Source: Pseudovibrio sp947494035 (GTDB taxonomy: Bacteria > Pseudomonadota > Alphaproteobacteria > Rhizobiales > Stappiaceae). From it: DNA of 64,000 bases. Below are positions 43,003-51,081 of this stretch, piece after piece (position 1 is the stretch's first letter; each line of letters begins with the position of its first letter). The DNA is taken from assembly GCA_947494035.1 (NCBI GenBank), contig CANLTN010000005.1, positions 62,001 through 126,000 on the forward strand. Direction: 5' to 3'. The position numbers and the translations under genes are program-made. A model generated the notes under the pieces. It did no database searches. It saw nothing but the letters and a program-made list of their open reading frames with translations, and was not told the origin of the DNA.

Positions 43003-43683
43003 ATGAAGCCGCGGATCAAGCGTTGGGTGCTGCGCGCACTCGGGGTGCTTGTGGCTTTGCCGATGGTGTTGACGCTGCTGTATACTGTGGTTCCTCCTTA
43101 TTCCAGTCTTATGCTGTCTCGGGTTGTGACAGGACAGCCTGTATGGCGCGAGTGGGTGCCTCTGGGCGATATTTCCGTTAATTTACAACGCTCTGTAGTG
43201 GTGTCGGAAGATGGCGGGTTCTGTGTTCATGGCGGTGTGGACTGGCCAGCTGTACAAGGGCAGGTGGGGAACCTGCTGGAAGGCAAGCGGCCTCGGGGGG
43301 CCAGCACGATCACCATGCAGCTGGCGAAAAATCTGTTTCTCTGGAACGACCGCGATTATTTGCGCAAGGTGGTGGAGATTCCTCTGGCAATGTTTATGGA
43401 TTTGGTGATGTCGAAGGACCGGGTTCTGGAGATCTATCTGAACGTGGTGGAATGGGGGCCGGGGATTTACGGTGCGGAGGCTGCTTCGCAAACTTTCTTT
43501 GGGAAAAGTGCTGCGAATCTTTCCACGACTCAGGCCTCGTTACTAGCGACAGCGCTTCCTAATCCAATCGCCAGAAATCCAGCACAACCTAGCGCTGGAC
43601 ATCGCAGGCTCGCCGGTATAAACCGTAGCCGAGCTCAGGTGGCCGGCGATGTACTTAGCTGTATTTCGGCGACGGAGAGGTAG
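43003..43683 (+). CDS. mtgA: Monofunctional peptidoglycan glycosyltransferase MtgA
   Basis: A 226-residue GT51 enzyme that polymerises lipid II. One N-terminal membrane anchor (about 10-30) is followed by the GT51 motifs VVVSEDGGFCVHGGVDW (E-D-x-x-F-x-x-H-x-G), RGASTITMQLAKNLF and IYLNVVEWGPGIYG. I start at the ATG at 43003; the frame also opens with a TTG at 42967 overlapping the oxyR stop. It precedes rpmF, a common alphaproteobacterial order. Confidence 0.92.
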   Translation: MKPRIKRWVLRALGVLVALPMVLTLLYTVVPPYSSLMLSRVVTGQPVWREWVPLGDISVNLQRSVVVSEDGGFCVHGGVDWPAVQGQVGNLLEGKRPRGASTITMQLAKNLFLWNDRDYLRKVVEIPLAMFMDLVMSKDRVLEIYLNVVEWGPGIYGAEAASQTFFGKSAANLSTTQASLLATALPNPIARNPAQPSAGHRRLAGINRSRAQVAGDVLSCISATER

Positions 43684-43823
43684 TGCGAAATTAATTTCGT
43701 ATAAAGGCTGGCAAATCCTTCAGTTTGCCTGTATAACCCCCGCCAATCTGAGAGATTGTGTATTTCGCACGTTAACGCCGCGCTTGAGTGGCGCGTGCGT
43801 ATGTGACGAGAGAGAGAGCTAAA

Positions 43824-44009
43824 ATGGCTGTTCCTAAGAAAAAAGTATCGCGTATGAAACGCGGCTTTCGCCGTTCTACTGACGCTCTGGCACAACCATC
43901 TTACGTGGAAGACAAGGATTCCGGCGAACTGCGTCGCCCGCACCATGTTGACCTGAAGACTGGTATGTACCGGGGTCGTCAGATCCTTCAGGCTAAAGAC
44001 GACGTCTAA
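43824..44009 (+). CDS. rpmF: 50S ribosomal protein L32
   Basis: A 61-residue L32: MAVPKKKVSRMKRGFRRS, then YVEDKDSGELRRPHHVD and a basic end. The start at 43824 has GAGAGAGAGC upstream. It lacks the zinc cysteines, as is usual in this class. Confidence 0.95.
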   Translation: MAVPKKKVSRMKRGFRRSTDALAQPSYVEDKDSGELRRPHHVDLKTGMYRGRQILQAKDDV

Positions 44010-44042
44010 GACTGAAGCGATCAGCGCGAGTTGATTAAAAGA

Positions 44043-44070
44043 GGCCGTCCTTTTTGGGCGGTCTTTTTTT
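44043..44070 (+). terminator. Terminator of rpmF
   Basis: GGCCGTCC-TTTTT-GGGCGGTC followed by seven Ts. Confidence 0.85.
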
Positions 44071-44082
44071 GTTTGCGAAAAG

Positions 44083-44113
44083 AAAAAGCCCGGCAACGAG
44101 ACCGGGCTTTTGT
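44083..44113 (-). terminator. Terminator serving the minus-strand transcript
   Basis: AAAAGCCCGGT-CTCGTTG-CCGGGCTTTTT on the minus strand; it can also act on the plus strand. Confidence 0.75.
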
Positions 44114-44169
44114 GTTTTTTGGAGATAGGGTTTTTAGAGCATGGCGCGTTCATATGAATTCACGCACCA

Positions 44170-44240
44170 AGCTCTAAGCGTTTATTTTCACGCGTATTCT
44201 TCTCCGAAAACCGGACCCACTTTTCGGGAATACGCTCTAG
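44170..44240. repeat. RIME-like dispersed palindrome, copy 5
   Basis: AGCTCTAAGCGTTTATTTTC leads into GCGTATTCTTCTCCGAAAAC, CGGACCCACTTTTCGGGAAT and ACGCTCTAG: the full mosaic. It touches the 3' end of the gene at 44237. Confidence 0.72.
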
Positions 44241-45175
44241 TTTTCAACGGGAGTAAAGGGTTCCAGCACCTCTACATTGATCTTTTCGATGCGGGCGAAG
44301 CGCTCCTGAGGGTTGTCGGAGATCGTCCAGGTGTGGCGGGTTTTGGCTTTCATCCATGCGTCATTTGGGAGAATGCCGGTCCAATCCAGATCAACAGTGA
44401 GCTGATAGCGGTTCGCGCCCAATTCTTTGTAGCTGAAATTTTGCAGCTCGTGGCGGCTGGCGGAGACTGAGGAGGCAGGTCCTGCGATCCATTTTGCCAG
44501 CCCTTCAAACGTGGTGATGGCACCACTGCCGAAGTTGATATCAAACTCAGGTGCGAGAATCTCACGAAACGGCTCAGCGCTGCGCTGCGGGTTTTCAACC
44601 AAAGCCATCCAGTAGTGGGTGAGGCTGAGCAGGCGATTCTTCGGGTAAAGATTGGTGAAGGTGCCAGCGTCTGCCGGTTCTCCAACGGCGAGTGTGATCT
44701 CGGAGAACTTGGGCAGGAATGATTCTGTTGGTGTGAGCTTGGTGGTGTAGGCGATATTGCGGGCGACGGTTGAACCGTCTTCCGCCATGCCGACGTTTTG
44801 GTAGATGATAGAGGCGTCAATCAGGATGCTGCCATCCTCTTGAACCGTTGGCTTGAACTCCGTCAGGTTATGGCTGTTCTGCCAGCTGGTTGGGATTTTG
44901 GCGATATTGGCTTTGTATTCGGTATGGCCGTGCGCTGTGCCGCTGGTTGAGACTATGGTGACATCCTCCTGCAGAATGTCGAGCTGATTCTCGAGGGAAG
45001 CCTCTGTGTTTTCATAGTACTGATACCAGCGAAGCAGCTGGGTGGCTGCTGCATGTTCCTGATAGCTTTGGCGGACTTCTGTTTCACTTGGCAATGGCTG
45101 GGACATGGCTTGGGTTCCGAGAGTAAGGGAAATTGACGCCGCTGTGATGAGCGAGCGGAAGGGCTTAAATGTCAT
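44237..45175 (-). CDS. Secreted protein with two NTF2-like halves
   Basis: A 312-residue protein that I do not recognise by name. A signal peptide (SLITAASISLTLGTQAMSQ) is followed by two SnoaL/NTF2-like stretches. The first (about 45-165) includes LRWYQYYENTEASLENQL and TAHGHTEYKANI; the second (about 185-300) includes HYWMALVENPQRSAEPF and FEGLAKWIAGP. It is probably periplasmic. It lies 15 nt downstream of a TetR-family gene on the same strand, so that regulator likely controls it. No substrate is suggested. Confidence 0.72.
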   Translation of the reverse strand: MTFKPFRSLITAASISLTLGTQAMSQPLPSETEVRQSYQEHAAATQLLRWYQYYENTEASLENQLDILQEDVTIVSTSGTAHGHTEYKANIAKIPTSWQNSHNLTEFKPTVQEDGSILIDASIIYQNVGMAEDGSTVARNIAYTTKLTPTESFLPKFSEITLAVGEPADAGTFTNLYPKNRLLSLTHYWMALVENPQRSAEPFREILAPEFDINFGSGAITTFEGLAKWIAGPASSVSASRHELQNFSYKELGANRYQLTVDLDWTGILPNDAWMKAKTRHTWTISDNPQERFARIEKINVEVLEPFTPVEN

Positions 45176-45190
45176 ATGGAAGACTTTTTG

Positions 45191-45781
45191 CTAGGGGGTT
45201 GGGGCTGTATTGCCCGAAATGGAGAGCCAAACTCGGTCGAATGTGAGTTTGACAGTTTCTTGCGGGATGGGCGTGTCTTTCAGCACTGCAGAGCGGGCCA
45301 GTTGCATGGCAGGTGCAATTAGCAGAACCGAGATGACGTTGGTGGGCAGATCTGCAACACAGCCACTTGCTTTGGCGCGTTCCAGAAGGCCGCGAATTTC
45401 CTGTTCCATCTGTGAGACTTGGTTGCCTTGCTCCTCCGTGAGGATTTTTGCTGCACCTGCGTACTCAACAAAGAGAAAGTCCTTCGGGTGAGCGGATACA
45501 GACTGAAACAGTGAGAACCACATCTCGCGGATCATCTTCGAATCGTCGGTCTGCTGTGCTGCATGCATCATCAATTCGTGGAACTCGGCTTTGATCTCCA
45601 GATAAATTTTCTGAAGCATGTCCTCTTTGTTGTCGAAGTGGACATAGATGGTGCCGGCAGAGATGTTTGCGCGTTGAACAACGCCGCCAACTGAGGTAGC
45701 GCTGATCCCTTTTTCGGTTGCTTCGGCAACGACAGCTTCGCGGATCTTGGCACGCGTGGCTTGCTTTGTGAGACGGGGCAT
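45191..45781 (-). CDS. TetR-family transcriptional regulator
   Basis: A 196-residue TetR repressor. The HTH is ATSVGGVVQRANISAGTIYVHF, typical in position (about 25-50), followed by a helical ligand domain. A perfect 28-bp palindrome lies 12 nt before its start codon, which would make it autoregulated together with the secreted-protein gene downstream. The ligand is unknown. Confidence 0.88.
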   Translation of the reverse strand: MPRLTKQATRAKIREAVVAEATEKGISATSVGGVVQRANISAGTIYVHFDNKEDMLQKIYLEIKAEFHELMMHAAQQTDDSKMIREMWFSLFQSVSAHPKDFLFVEYAGAAKILTEEQGNQVSQMEQEIRGLLERAKASGCVADLPTNVISVLLIAPAMQLARSAVLKDTPIPQETVKLTFDRVWLSISGNTAPTP

Positions 45782-45792
45782 GGCTCTTCTCT

Positions 45793-45820
45793 AATTGATA
45801 ATGAATATTCATTATCAATT
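45793..45820. promoter_or_regulatory. Perfect 28-bp palindrome, likely TetR operator
   Basis: AATTGATAATGAAT on one side of the centre and ATTCATTATCAATT on the other, with no mismatch. It lies directly upstream of the TetR gene start, overlapping where its promoter or leader should be. Size and placement fit an autoregulatory TetR operator. Confidence 0.75.
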
Positions 45821-45840
45821 GAGCTTGCCAAACGCAAGAC

Positions 45841-45870
45841 AAAAAAACCGCCCCTGAAAGAGGCGGTTTT
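45841..45870 (-). terminator. Terminator of phbB
   Basis: AAAACCGCC-TCTTTCAGG-GGCGGTTTTTTT on the minus strand, ~50 nt after the phbB stop. Confidence 0.88.
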
Positions 45871-45920
45871 AATTACTTGGCTATTCGAAGATCAAAGGAG
45901 AGACACTTCCCCACTGTGCC

Positions 45921-46649
45921 TTAGCCGTTTGCGACGTATTGTGCGCCGTTGATGGTCATAACGGAGCCAGTTACAAAGCCGGCGGCTGTTGAGGCGAGGT
46001 AGCAGACCATGCCTGCAATCTCGTCTGCTCTGCCGAGGCGGCCAACAGGGATCTGGCCGATGATGCCTTCCAGAACCTTTTCAGGCACAGCTGCCACCAT
46101 GTCGGTGTCTATGTAGCCTGGACAGATGCAGTTCACGGTGATGCCCTTGCGCGCGGTTTCCTGCGCCAGTGCTTTTGTGAAGCCGATCACGCCGGCTTTT
46201 GCTGCGGAGTAGTTGGTCTGGCCGATCTGGCCCTTTTGTCCGTTGATGGAAGAGATATTGATGATGCGGCCTGCGCCACGCTCACGCATACCTTCCAGAA
46301 CCGGACGGCTCATGGTGAACATGGAATCGAGGTTGGTTTTGATTACTGCGGTCCACTGGTCATAGTCCATCTTGTGGAACCAGCCATCGCGGGTGATGCC
46401 CGCGTTGTTTACAAGAACTTCGACCGGGCCGAGTTCTTTTTGTACCTGAGCAATTCCTTCTTCACAGGCTTTAGGATCTGCGACATCCCACTTGTATACA
46501 TTGATACCGGTTTCTGCTTTGAATTTCTCCGCTGCTTCCGTGTTGCCTGCATAGATTGCGGCAACTGTGTATCCTGCATCTTTTAGTCCCTTTGAGATTG
46601 CTGCGCCGATACCGCGCGTCCCTCCGGTTACAATTGCTACCCTGCTCAT
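45921..46649 (-). CDS. phbB: Acetoacetyl-CoA reductase PhbB
   Basis: A 242-residue short-chain dehydrogenase that reduces acetoacetyl-CoA to (R)-3-hydroxybutyryl-CoA with NADPH for PHB synthesis. The cofactor loop is TGGTRGIG, the catalytic set is the Ser in INISSINGQKGQ and YSAAK (YxxxK), and NNAGITRDG is typical of PhbB. I start at the ATG at 46649 with GGAG 7 nt upstream. It follows phbA. Confidence 0.95.
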   Translation of the reverse strand: MSRVAIVTGGTRGIGAAISKGLKDAGYTVAAIYAGNTEAAEKFKAETGINVYKWDVADPKACEEGIAQVQKELGPVEVLVNNAGITRDGWFHKMDYDQWTAVIKTNLDSMFTMSRPVLEGMRERGAGRIINISSINGQKGQIGQTNYSAAKAGVIGFTKALAQETARKGITVNCICPGYIDTDMVAAVPEKVLEGIIGQIPVGRLGRADEIAGMVCYLASTAAGFVTGSVMTINGAQYVANG

Positions 46650-46705
46650 CGAAATACTCCGCACCTTAGGAATAAAATATTTGAACCCACTGTTACAGGT
46701 AATAA

Positions 46706-46736
46706 TAATGGCGGAGCAAATACAACTCCGCCATTA
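46706..46736 (-). other. Hairpin between phbA and phbB
   Basis: TAATGGCGGAG-(9-base loop)-CTCCGCCATTA, a perfect 11-bp inverted repeat in the 169-nt gap. There is no T-run on the minus strand, so it is more likely an mRNA-processing or stability element than a full terminator. Confidence 0.6.
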
Positions 46737-46818
46737 GTTAGAGGCTTGACTTTAACTTTACGCAGGGGCCGTAAAGCTCAATTATTACAATTTGATAGCA
46801 ATACTACCAATGTTGAGG

Positions 46819-48003
46819 TTATTTTCTCTCAACACAAAGTGCGATACCCATGCCGCCGCCGATGCAAAGCGTGGCGAGTCCTTTTTTCTTCTCTTCGCGC
46901 TTCATTTCATGCAGGAGTGTTACAAGTACACGAGCACCGGATGCGCCGATTGGGTGACCAAGAGCAATCGCGCCGCCGTTGACGTTCAGCTTGTCTGAGT
47001 TGATTCCGAGCTCCTGACCAACTGCCAGAGCCTGTGCCGCGAAGGCTTCGTTTGCTTCGATAAGGTCAAGGTCATCGATTGACCAGCCAGCTTTGGTAAG
47101 CGCCTTTTTGGAGGCCGGGATTGGACCAAGACCCATGTAGGCCGGGTCAACACCAGCAGTTGCCCAAGACTTGATGGTTGCCAGTGGAGTGAGGCCGCGC
47201 TTTTCGGCGGCGTCTGCGCTCATAAGCACAAGTGCTGCTGCACCGTCGTTGATGCCAGAGGCGTTTGCTGCAGTTACGCTACCTTCTTTTTTGAAGGCCG
47301 GGCGCAGTTTCTGCATGGATTCAATGTTGGCACCAAAGCGGATGAACTCATCATCTTCGACCACACGCTCAGCTTTGCGCTCTTTGACGGTGATTGGTGT
47401 GATCTCGTCTTTGAACTTGCCGGACTTCTGTGCAGCTTCTGCTTTGTTTTGAGAGGAAATCGCGAACATATCCTGCGCTTCGCGGGAGATCTGGTATTTT
47501 TCTGCAATGTTTTCCGCAGTGATACCCATGTGGTAGCCGTGGAATGCGTCGATCAGACCGTCTTTGAGCATGGTGTCGGTCATGGCATAGTCGCCCATCT
47601 TCACGCCGGCGCGCAGGCTCTGGCAGTGTGGGGACAGGGTCATGTTTTCCTGACCGCCTGCAACAATGATGTCTGCATCGCCGGATTGGATCTGCTGCAT
47701 GCCCATAGCGACGGCGCGCAGGCCTGAGCCACATACCTGATTGATGACGATTGCGGTTGAATCGTCTTTGAGGCCTGCGTTGATTGCGGCCTGGCGGGCA
47801 GGGTTTTGACCCAGGCCAGCGGAAAGCACGTGGCCGAAGATCACTTCGTTCACCTCGGTGGCCTCCACCTTCGCCTGCTCAAGTGCTGACTTGATAACTG
47901 CCGTCCCGAGATCTTGCGCAGGAGTGTTGGCGAAGGAGCCGTTGAAAGACCCGATAGGGGTACGTGTAGCGCTTACAATTACAACATCATTAGGCGTGGT
48001 CAT
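46819..48003 (-). CDS. phbA: Acetyl-CoA acetyltransferase PhbA
   Basis: A 394-residue thiolase condensing two acetyl-CoA. The acyl-accepting cysteine is in INQVCGSGLRA (about 88), the histidine in GGAIALGHPIGASGAR and the second cysteine in TLCIGGGMG. I use the ATG at 48003 after GGAG. It forms the PHB operon with phbB; the polymerase gene phaC is not in this window. Confidence 0.95.
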   Translation of the reverse strand: MTTPNDVVIVSATRTPIGSFNGSFANTPAQDLGTAVIKSALEQAKVEATEVNEVIFGHVLSAGLGQNPARQAAINAGLKDDSTAIVINQVCGSGLRAVAMGMQQIQSGDADIIVAGGQENMTLSPHCQSLRAGVKMGDYAMTDTMLKDGLIDAFHGYHMGITAENIAEKYQISREAQDMFAISSQNKAEAAQKSGKFKDEITPITVKERKAERVVEDDEFIRFGANIESMQKLRPAFKKEGSVTAANASGINDGAAALVLMSADAAEKRGLTPLATIKSWATAGVDPAYMGLGPIPASKKALTKAGWSIDDLDLIEANEAFAAQALAVGQELGINSDKLNVNGGAIALGHPIGASGARVLVTLLHEMKREEKKKGLATLCIGGGMGIALCVERK

Positions 48004-48351
48004 GTGCCATTCTCCAATATTTGTGCAATGCGGGACTTCTTGTTCTCCCACAAATCACCAGAACGGAGAGCCGAGCTGGTGCATTGCAGCATAAGACGTC
48101 AAACGCATTCGTAGAATACCTAATGGCAGACTATTCAATTTGTAGGGGGGAAGGCCAGATGAATTCGAAAAATCCAATTAAGACCATAGTTGACTAACGA
48201 AAGCGCTAGCGCGAAAGGTGGGATTTGGCTTAGTCTGCGGTTTACTGGTTAATCCCATCTGCAAAAATATGGGATAAGGGGGGAGCTGGACGGAGCAATT
48301 TGAGATAGTGTTCCTGATCAGCCATAATTCGCATTGAGGTACTCAAATCTG
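48004..48351. promoter_or_regulatory. Divergent control region of phbA and phaR
   Basis: About 350 nt with both promoters. TGC-ATT-GCA at 48080-48088, inside GGTGCATTGCAGCA, resembles the TGC(N3)GCA-type repeat reported for PhaR operators. By-eye match only. Confidence 0.35.
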
Positions 48352-48975
48352 ATGGCTAAGACAAGCGAAGCCACTATCATCAAGAAGTACGCCAACCGGC
48401 GGCTCTATAATACTGGAACCAGCACCTATGTGACCCTTGAGGATCTGGCGGTGATGGTGAAGGGTGAAGAGGACTTCGTCGTTATTGATGCCAAGTCGGG
48501 TGCTGACATCACCAGGTCTGTTCTGACGCAAATTATCTTTGAGCAAGAGAGCAAAGGCCAGAACCTGCTTCCAATTACCTTCTTGCGGCAGCTGATCCGG
48601 TTTTATGGCGACAGCATGCAAAACCTTGTGCCGAGTTATCTGGAATTTTCCATGTCTTCTCTTACACGAGAGCAGGACAAACTGCGGAGCCAGATGAATC
48701 AGTCCTTTGGTACCTCTGCTTTTGAGGTTCTGGAAGAACAGGTGAAGCGCAATGCGGATATGTTTGATCGTGCGATGAAGATGTTCCTGCCCTTTGATGG
48801 GGTCGTTCCTGCTGATGCGGCTGAGGAAACGAACGCATCTGAACAGGAACAGGCACAGGCACCTAAACCAGCGGAAAAGCAGGCGAGCAGTGGCGATATT
48901 TCCGAACTGAAAGAGCAGCTGGCTGAAATGCAGAAGCAGATTGCAGCGCTCGCGGACGCCAAAAAAGACGCCTGA
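48352..48975 (+). CDS. phaR: Polyhydroxyalkanoate synthesis repressor PhaR
   Basis: A 207-residue PhaR. The N-terminal DNA-binding/PHB-sensing domain reads TIIKKYANRRLYNTGTSTYV, then the PHB-accumulation domain FYGDSMQNLVPSYLE. The C-terminal part is low-complexity, acidic and coiled-coil-like (QLAEMQKQIAALADAKKDA). It represses phasin and PHB genes until granules titrate it. It is divergent from phbA. Confidence 0.94.
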   Translation: MAKTSEATIIKKYANRRLYNTGTSTYVTLEDLAVMVKGEEDFVVIDAKSGADITRSVLTQIIFEQESKGQNLLPITFLRQLIRFYGDSMQNLVPSYLEFSMSSLTREQDKLRSQMNQSFGTSAFEVLEEQVKRNADMFDRAMKMFLPFDGVVPADAAEETNASEQEQAQAPKPAEKQASSGDISELKEQLAEMQKQIAALADAKKDA

Positions 48976-49030
48976 TCCTCTCTTCACATTGTAGCTGAGT
49001 TCAAAGAGCCAGAGGGAAGCCTCTGGCTTT

Positions 49031-49735
49031 CTAGTAGATCCATGGGAATAGGCGGTAGCGGACTTTGTCCGTGTAGGTTGCATAGCCGTCGCAATGGTTT
49101 GCCAGTGTTCGCTCTTCCGATTTCATCAGCGGCAAGAACCCCAGAATGCTCAGCGGAACTGCGAGGATAGCGAAGAGTATGGAACCCAGTATCATGGACA
49201 GGCCTGCAATGCAGAACATGAGGCCAAGATACATGGGGTGGCGGACCAAGGCGTAAGGGCCGCAGTTTTCAACGATTTGCGTCTCGCCGATCTCGATCTG
49301 CGGGGTAGGATTGGCGAAAGGGCTCCGGCTGAAGGTCCAAACGATGAGCGCGATGCCGCACAGAAAGAGGAACAAGCCCCGCAGGATGGCTTTTACCTCT
49401 TCGGTCTCTGGCATAACCTGCCAGACATAGGCATCCAGTGCAGCCAGCAAGAAGTAGACGAAGACCGCTGCGAAGATAATGCCGGTTGTGCGGATGTTTT
49501 CGCTAAAACTTCTGACGGGGATATTCGTTTTCTGCCTGAACAGCCAAGGGTTTATCCTGGCCAGCCACAAACCTATGCCAAGTTGCGCAAAGTACACCAG
49601 TGCTACAATGATCCAGCCACGGGGCCAGGACAAAGATGACCCCACAACGGCGATCGGCGGCATAATGGCGAGCGCGACGAAGATAGCTAGCGCTGCTGAG
49701 TTTATGGTCAGACGCAGGTACAGATCTCTCTCCAT
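49031..49735 (-). CDS. ICMT/PEMT-like membrane methyltransferase
   Basis: A 234-residue membrane protein with five or six segments and the isoprenylcysteine carboxyl methyltransferase-like C-terminus: GPYALVRHPMYLG, then EERTLANHCDGYATY and KVRYRLFPWIY. The family methylates lipids or prenylated substrates with SAM; in bacteria the substrate is usually unknown. It is separate from the PHB genes by strand. Confidence 0.85.
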   Translation of the reverse strand: MERDLYLRLTINSAALAIFVALAIMPPIAVVGSSLSWPRGWIIVALVYFAQLGIGLWLARINPWLFRQKTNIPVRSFSENIRTTGIIFAAVFVYFLLAALDAYVWQVMPETEEVKAILRGLFLFLCGIALIVWTFSRSPFANPTPQIEIGETQIVENCGPYALVRHPMYLGLMFCIAGLSMILGSILFAILAVPLSILGFLPLMKSEERTLANHCDGYATYTDKVRYRLFPWIY

Positions 49736-49836
49736 TTCAGTTTACAATGGTTGTTGTCGCATGACCTTATGAAGAGAGATTGCTATTAAGTCGAACAGAT
49801 TGTTGTGCTGCTGAATTTCCGGTTATCGGGATATCT

Positions 49837-50451
49837 CTAATTGATCAAACCCAGAGTACGAATGTAGCAGGCGAACGCTGGTTCAGTGGTAAACTGGTAC
49901 GCGGTCAGGCCAGCTTCGCGGGCACCTTCCACGTTGTCGAGGCGGTCATCCACAAACAGGCTTTCTTCAGGTTGGAAACCGTATTTCTCACAGATCGTCA
50001 GGTAGATATTCGGGTCTGGTTTGCGGGTACCGAATTCGGCGGAGGCGTGGCCGCGATCTCCGAAGATGGGTTCCAGTGCGGGCGCGACTTCATAGAGCGC
50101 ATCTTTGAGCATCATGCCGTTGTTGGTGAGCAAGGCGACTTCATGGTTTTGTTTGATCGCTTCCACATGAGCGAGCATATCCGGCCACTCGGTCATCATG
50201 TCCCTACGGATTTTCACCCACGTTTCACGTGAAATAGGATGCCCGAGAAGTTCCTGATATTGCGCAAGATATTCTTCCGGAGTTGCTGGCGTGCCTGCTT
50301 CCGCAGCGTTCTCCTCTGGTCCGTCGAAGACGATAGCGTCAATCTCGTGCGCGGGCTTGCCAGTCATCTTTGAGAGGACGTTCAGGCGGTAGGGATGGTC
50401 GTAGTCGTAAAGGACATTGTCCATGTCAAAAATTACAAAGCGGATGGGCAT
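49837..50451 (-). CDS. HAD-superfamily hydrolase
   Basis: A 204-residue subfamily IA HAD protein. Motif I FDMDNVLYDYD (Asn in place of the usual Gly-Thr), motif II LLTNNGMML, motif III/IV RKPDPNIY and FVDDRLDNVEGA. The start is the ATG at 50451; the longer frame to 50700 overlaps the next gene on the same strand. The substrate is unknown. Confidence 0.88.
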   Translation of the reverse strand: MPIRFVIFDMDNVLYDYDHPYRLNVLSKMTGKPAHEIDAIVFDGPEENAAEAGTPATPEEYLAQYQELLGHPISRETWVKIRRDMMTEWPDMLAHVEAIKQNHEVALLTNNGMMLKDALYEVAPALEPIFGDRGHASAEFGTRKPDPNIYLTICEKYGFQPEESLFVDDRLDNVEGAREAGLTAYQFTTEPAFACYIRTLGLIN

Positions 50452-50533
50452 GGGAAAGAACCTGAGATGAAATGAGGGTGGTGTTGCGGAGTTGCTGGGT
50501 GAAATTAGTCCCAGCAACTGCGGTATGGCATTA

Positions 50534-50965
50534 TCAGCCTGGGTCAGCGGTGAAGCCTGCTGCCTCAATACCTGCAATCGCTGCGGCTTCGTCGTTCTCC
50601 GAAGTGTCGCCCGTGATGCCGACTGCGCCAAGGATCTCGCCGTCAGCGCTGCGCACCAGTACACCACCCGGTACGGGCACAATTCCGCCGCCTGCAACAC
50701 CGTTCAGGGCTTGTACGAAGTGGGGGCGGCTCTGGGCATTTTCGTTGAGCCAACGGGTCCCTGCGCCCACTGCGACTGCGCCATAGGCTTTGCCCATAGC
50801 GATTTGCGGGCGCAAAATTGATGAACCATCTTGACGTTGGAGCGCGATGAGGTGTCCACCTGCATCCAGCACGGCAACGGTGAGTGGCTTCAGGCCAAGC
50901 TCGGCTCCTTTTTTCTGCGCTGCGGAGATGATTGTCTGGGCGTGCTCAAGATTGAATTGCACCAT
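50534..50965 (-). CDS. GlcG/HbpS-family haem-binding-like protein
   Basis: A 143-residue protein of the GlcG/HbpS fold (formerly DUF336). It has VAVLDAGGHLIALQRQDGSS, GVAGGGIVPVPGGVLV and GAVGITGDTSENDEA. Relatives bind haem or cobalamin or act in glycolate or diol metabolism clusters; none of those are here. It precedes the HAD gene by ~80 nt. Confidence 0.88.
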   Translation of the reverse strand: MVQFNLEHAQTIISAAQKKGAELGLKPLTVAVLDAGGHLIALQRQDGSSILRPQIAMGKAYGAVAVGAGTRWLNENAQSRPHFVQALNGVAGGGIVPVPGGVLVRSADGEILGAVGITGDTSENDEAAAIAGIEAAGFTADPG

Positions 50966-51081
50966 AAGTATTTCCTGTTAGATTTTGTTGATTCATCCTA
51001 TTTTATCAGAGGATGAGCATGCGGGGAAACCTTCGTTGGGGGACCGGGGTTTCACTGCCAAGCAACAAAGAGGGATTTTTC

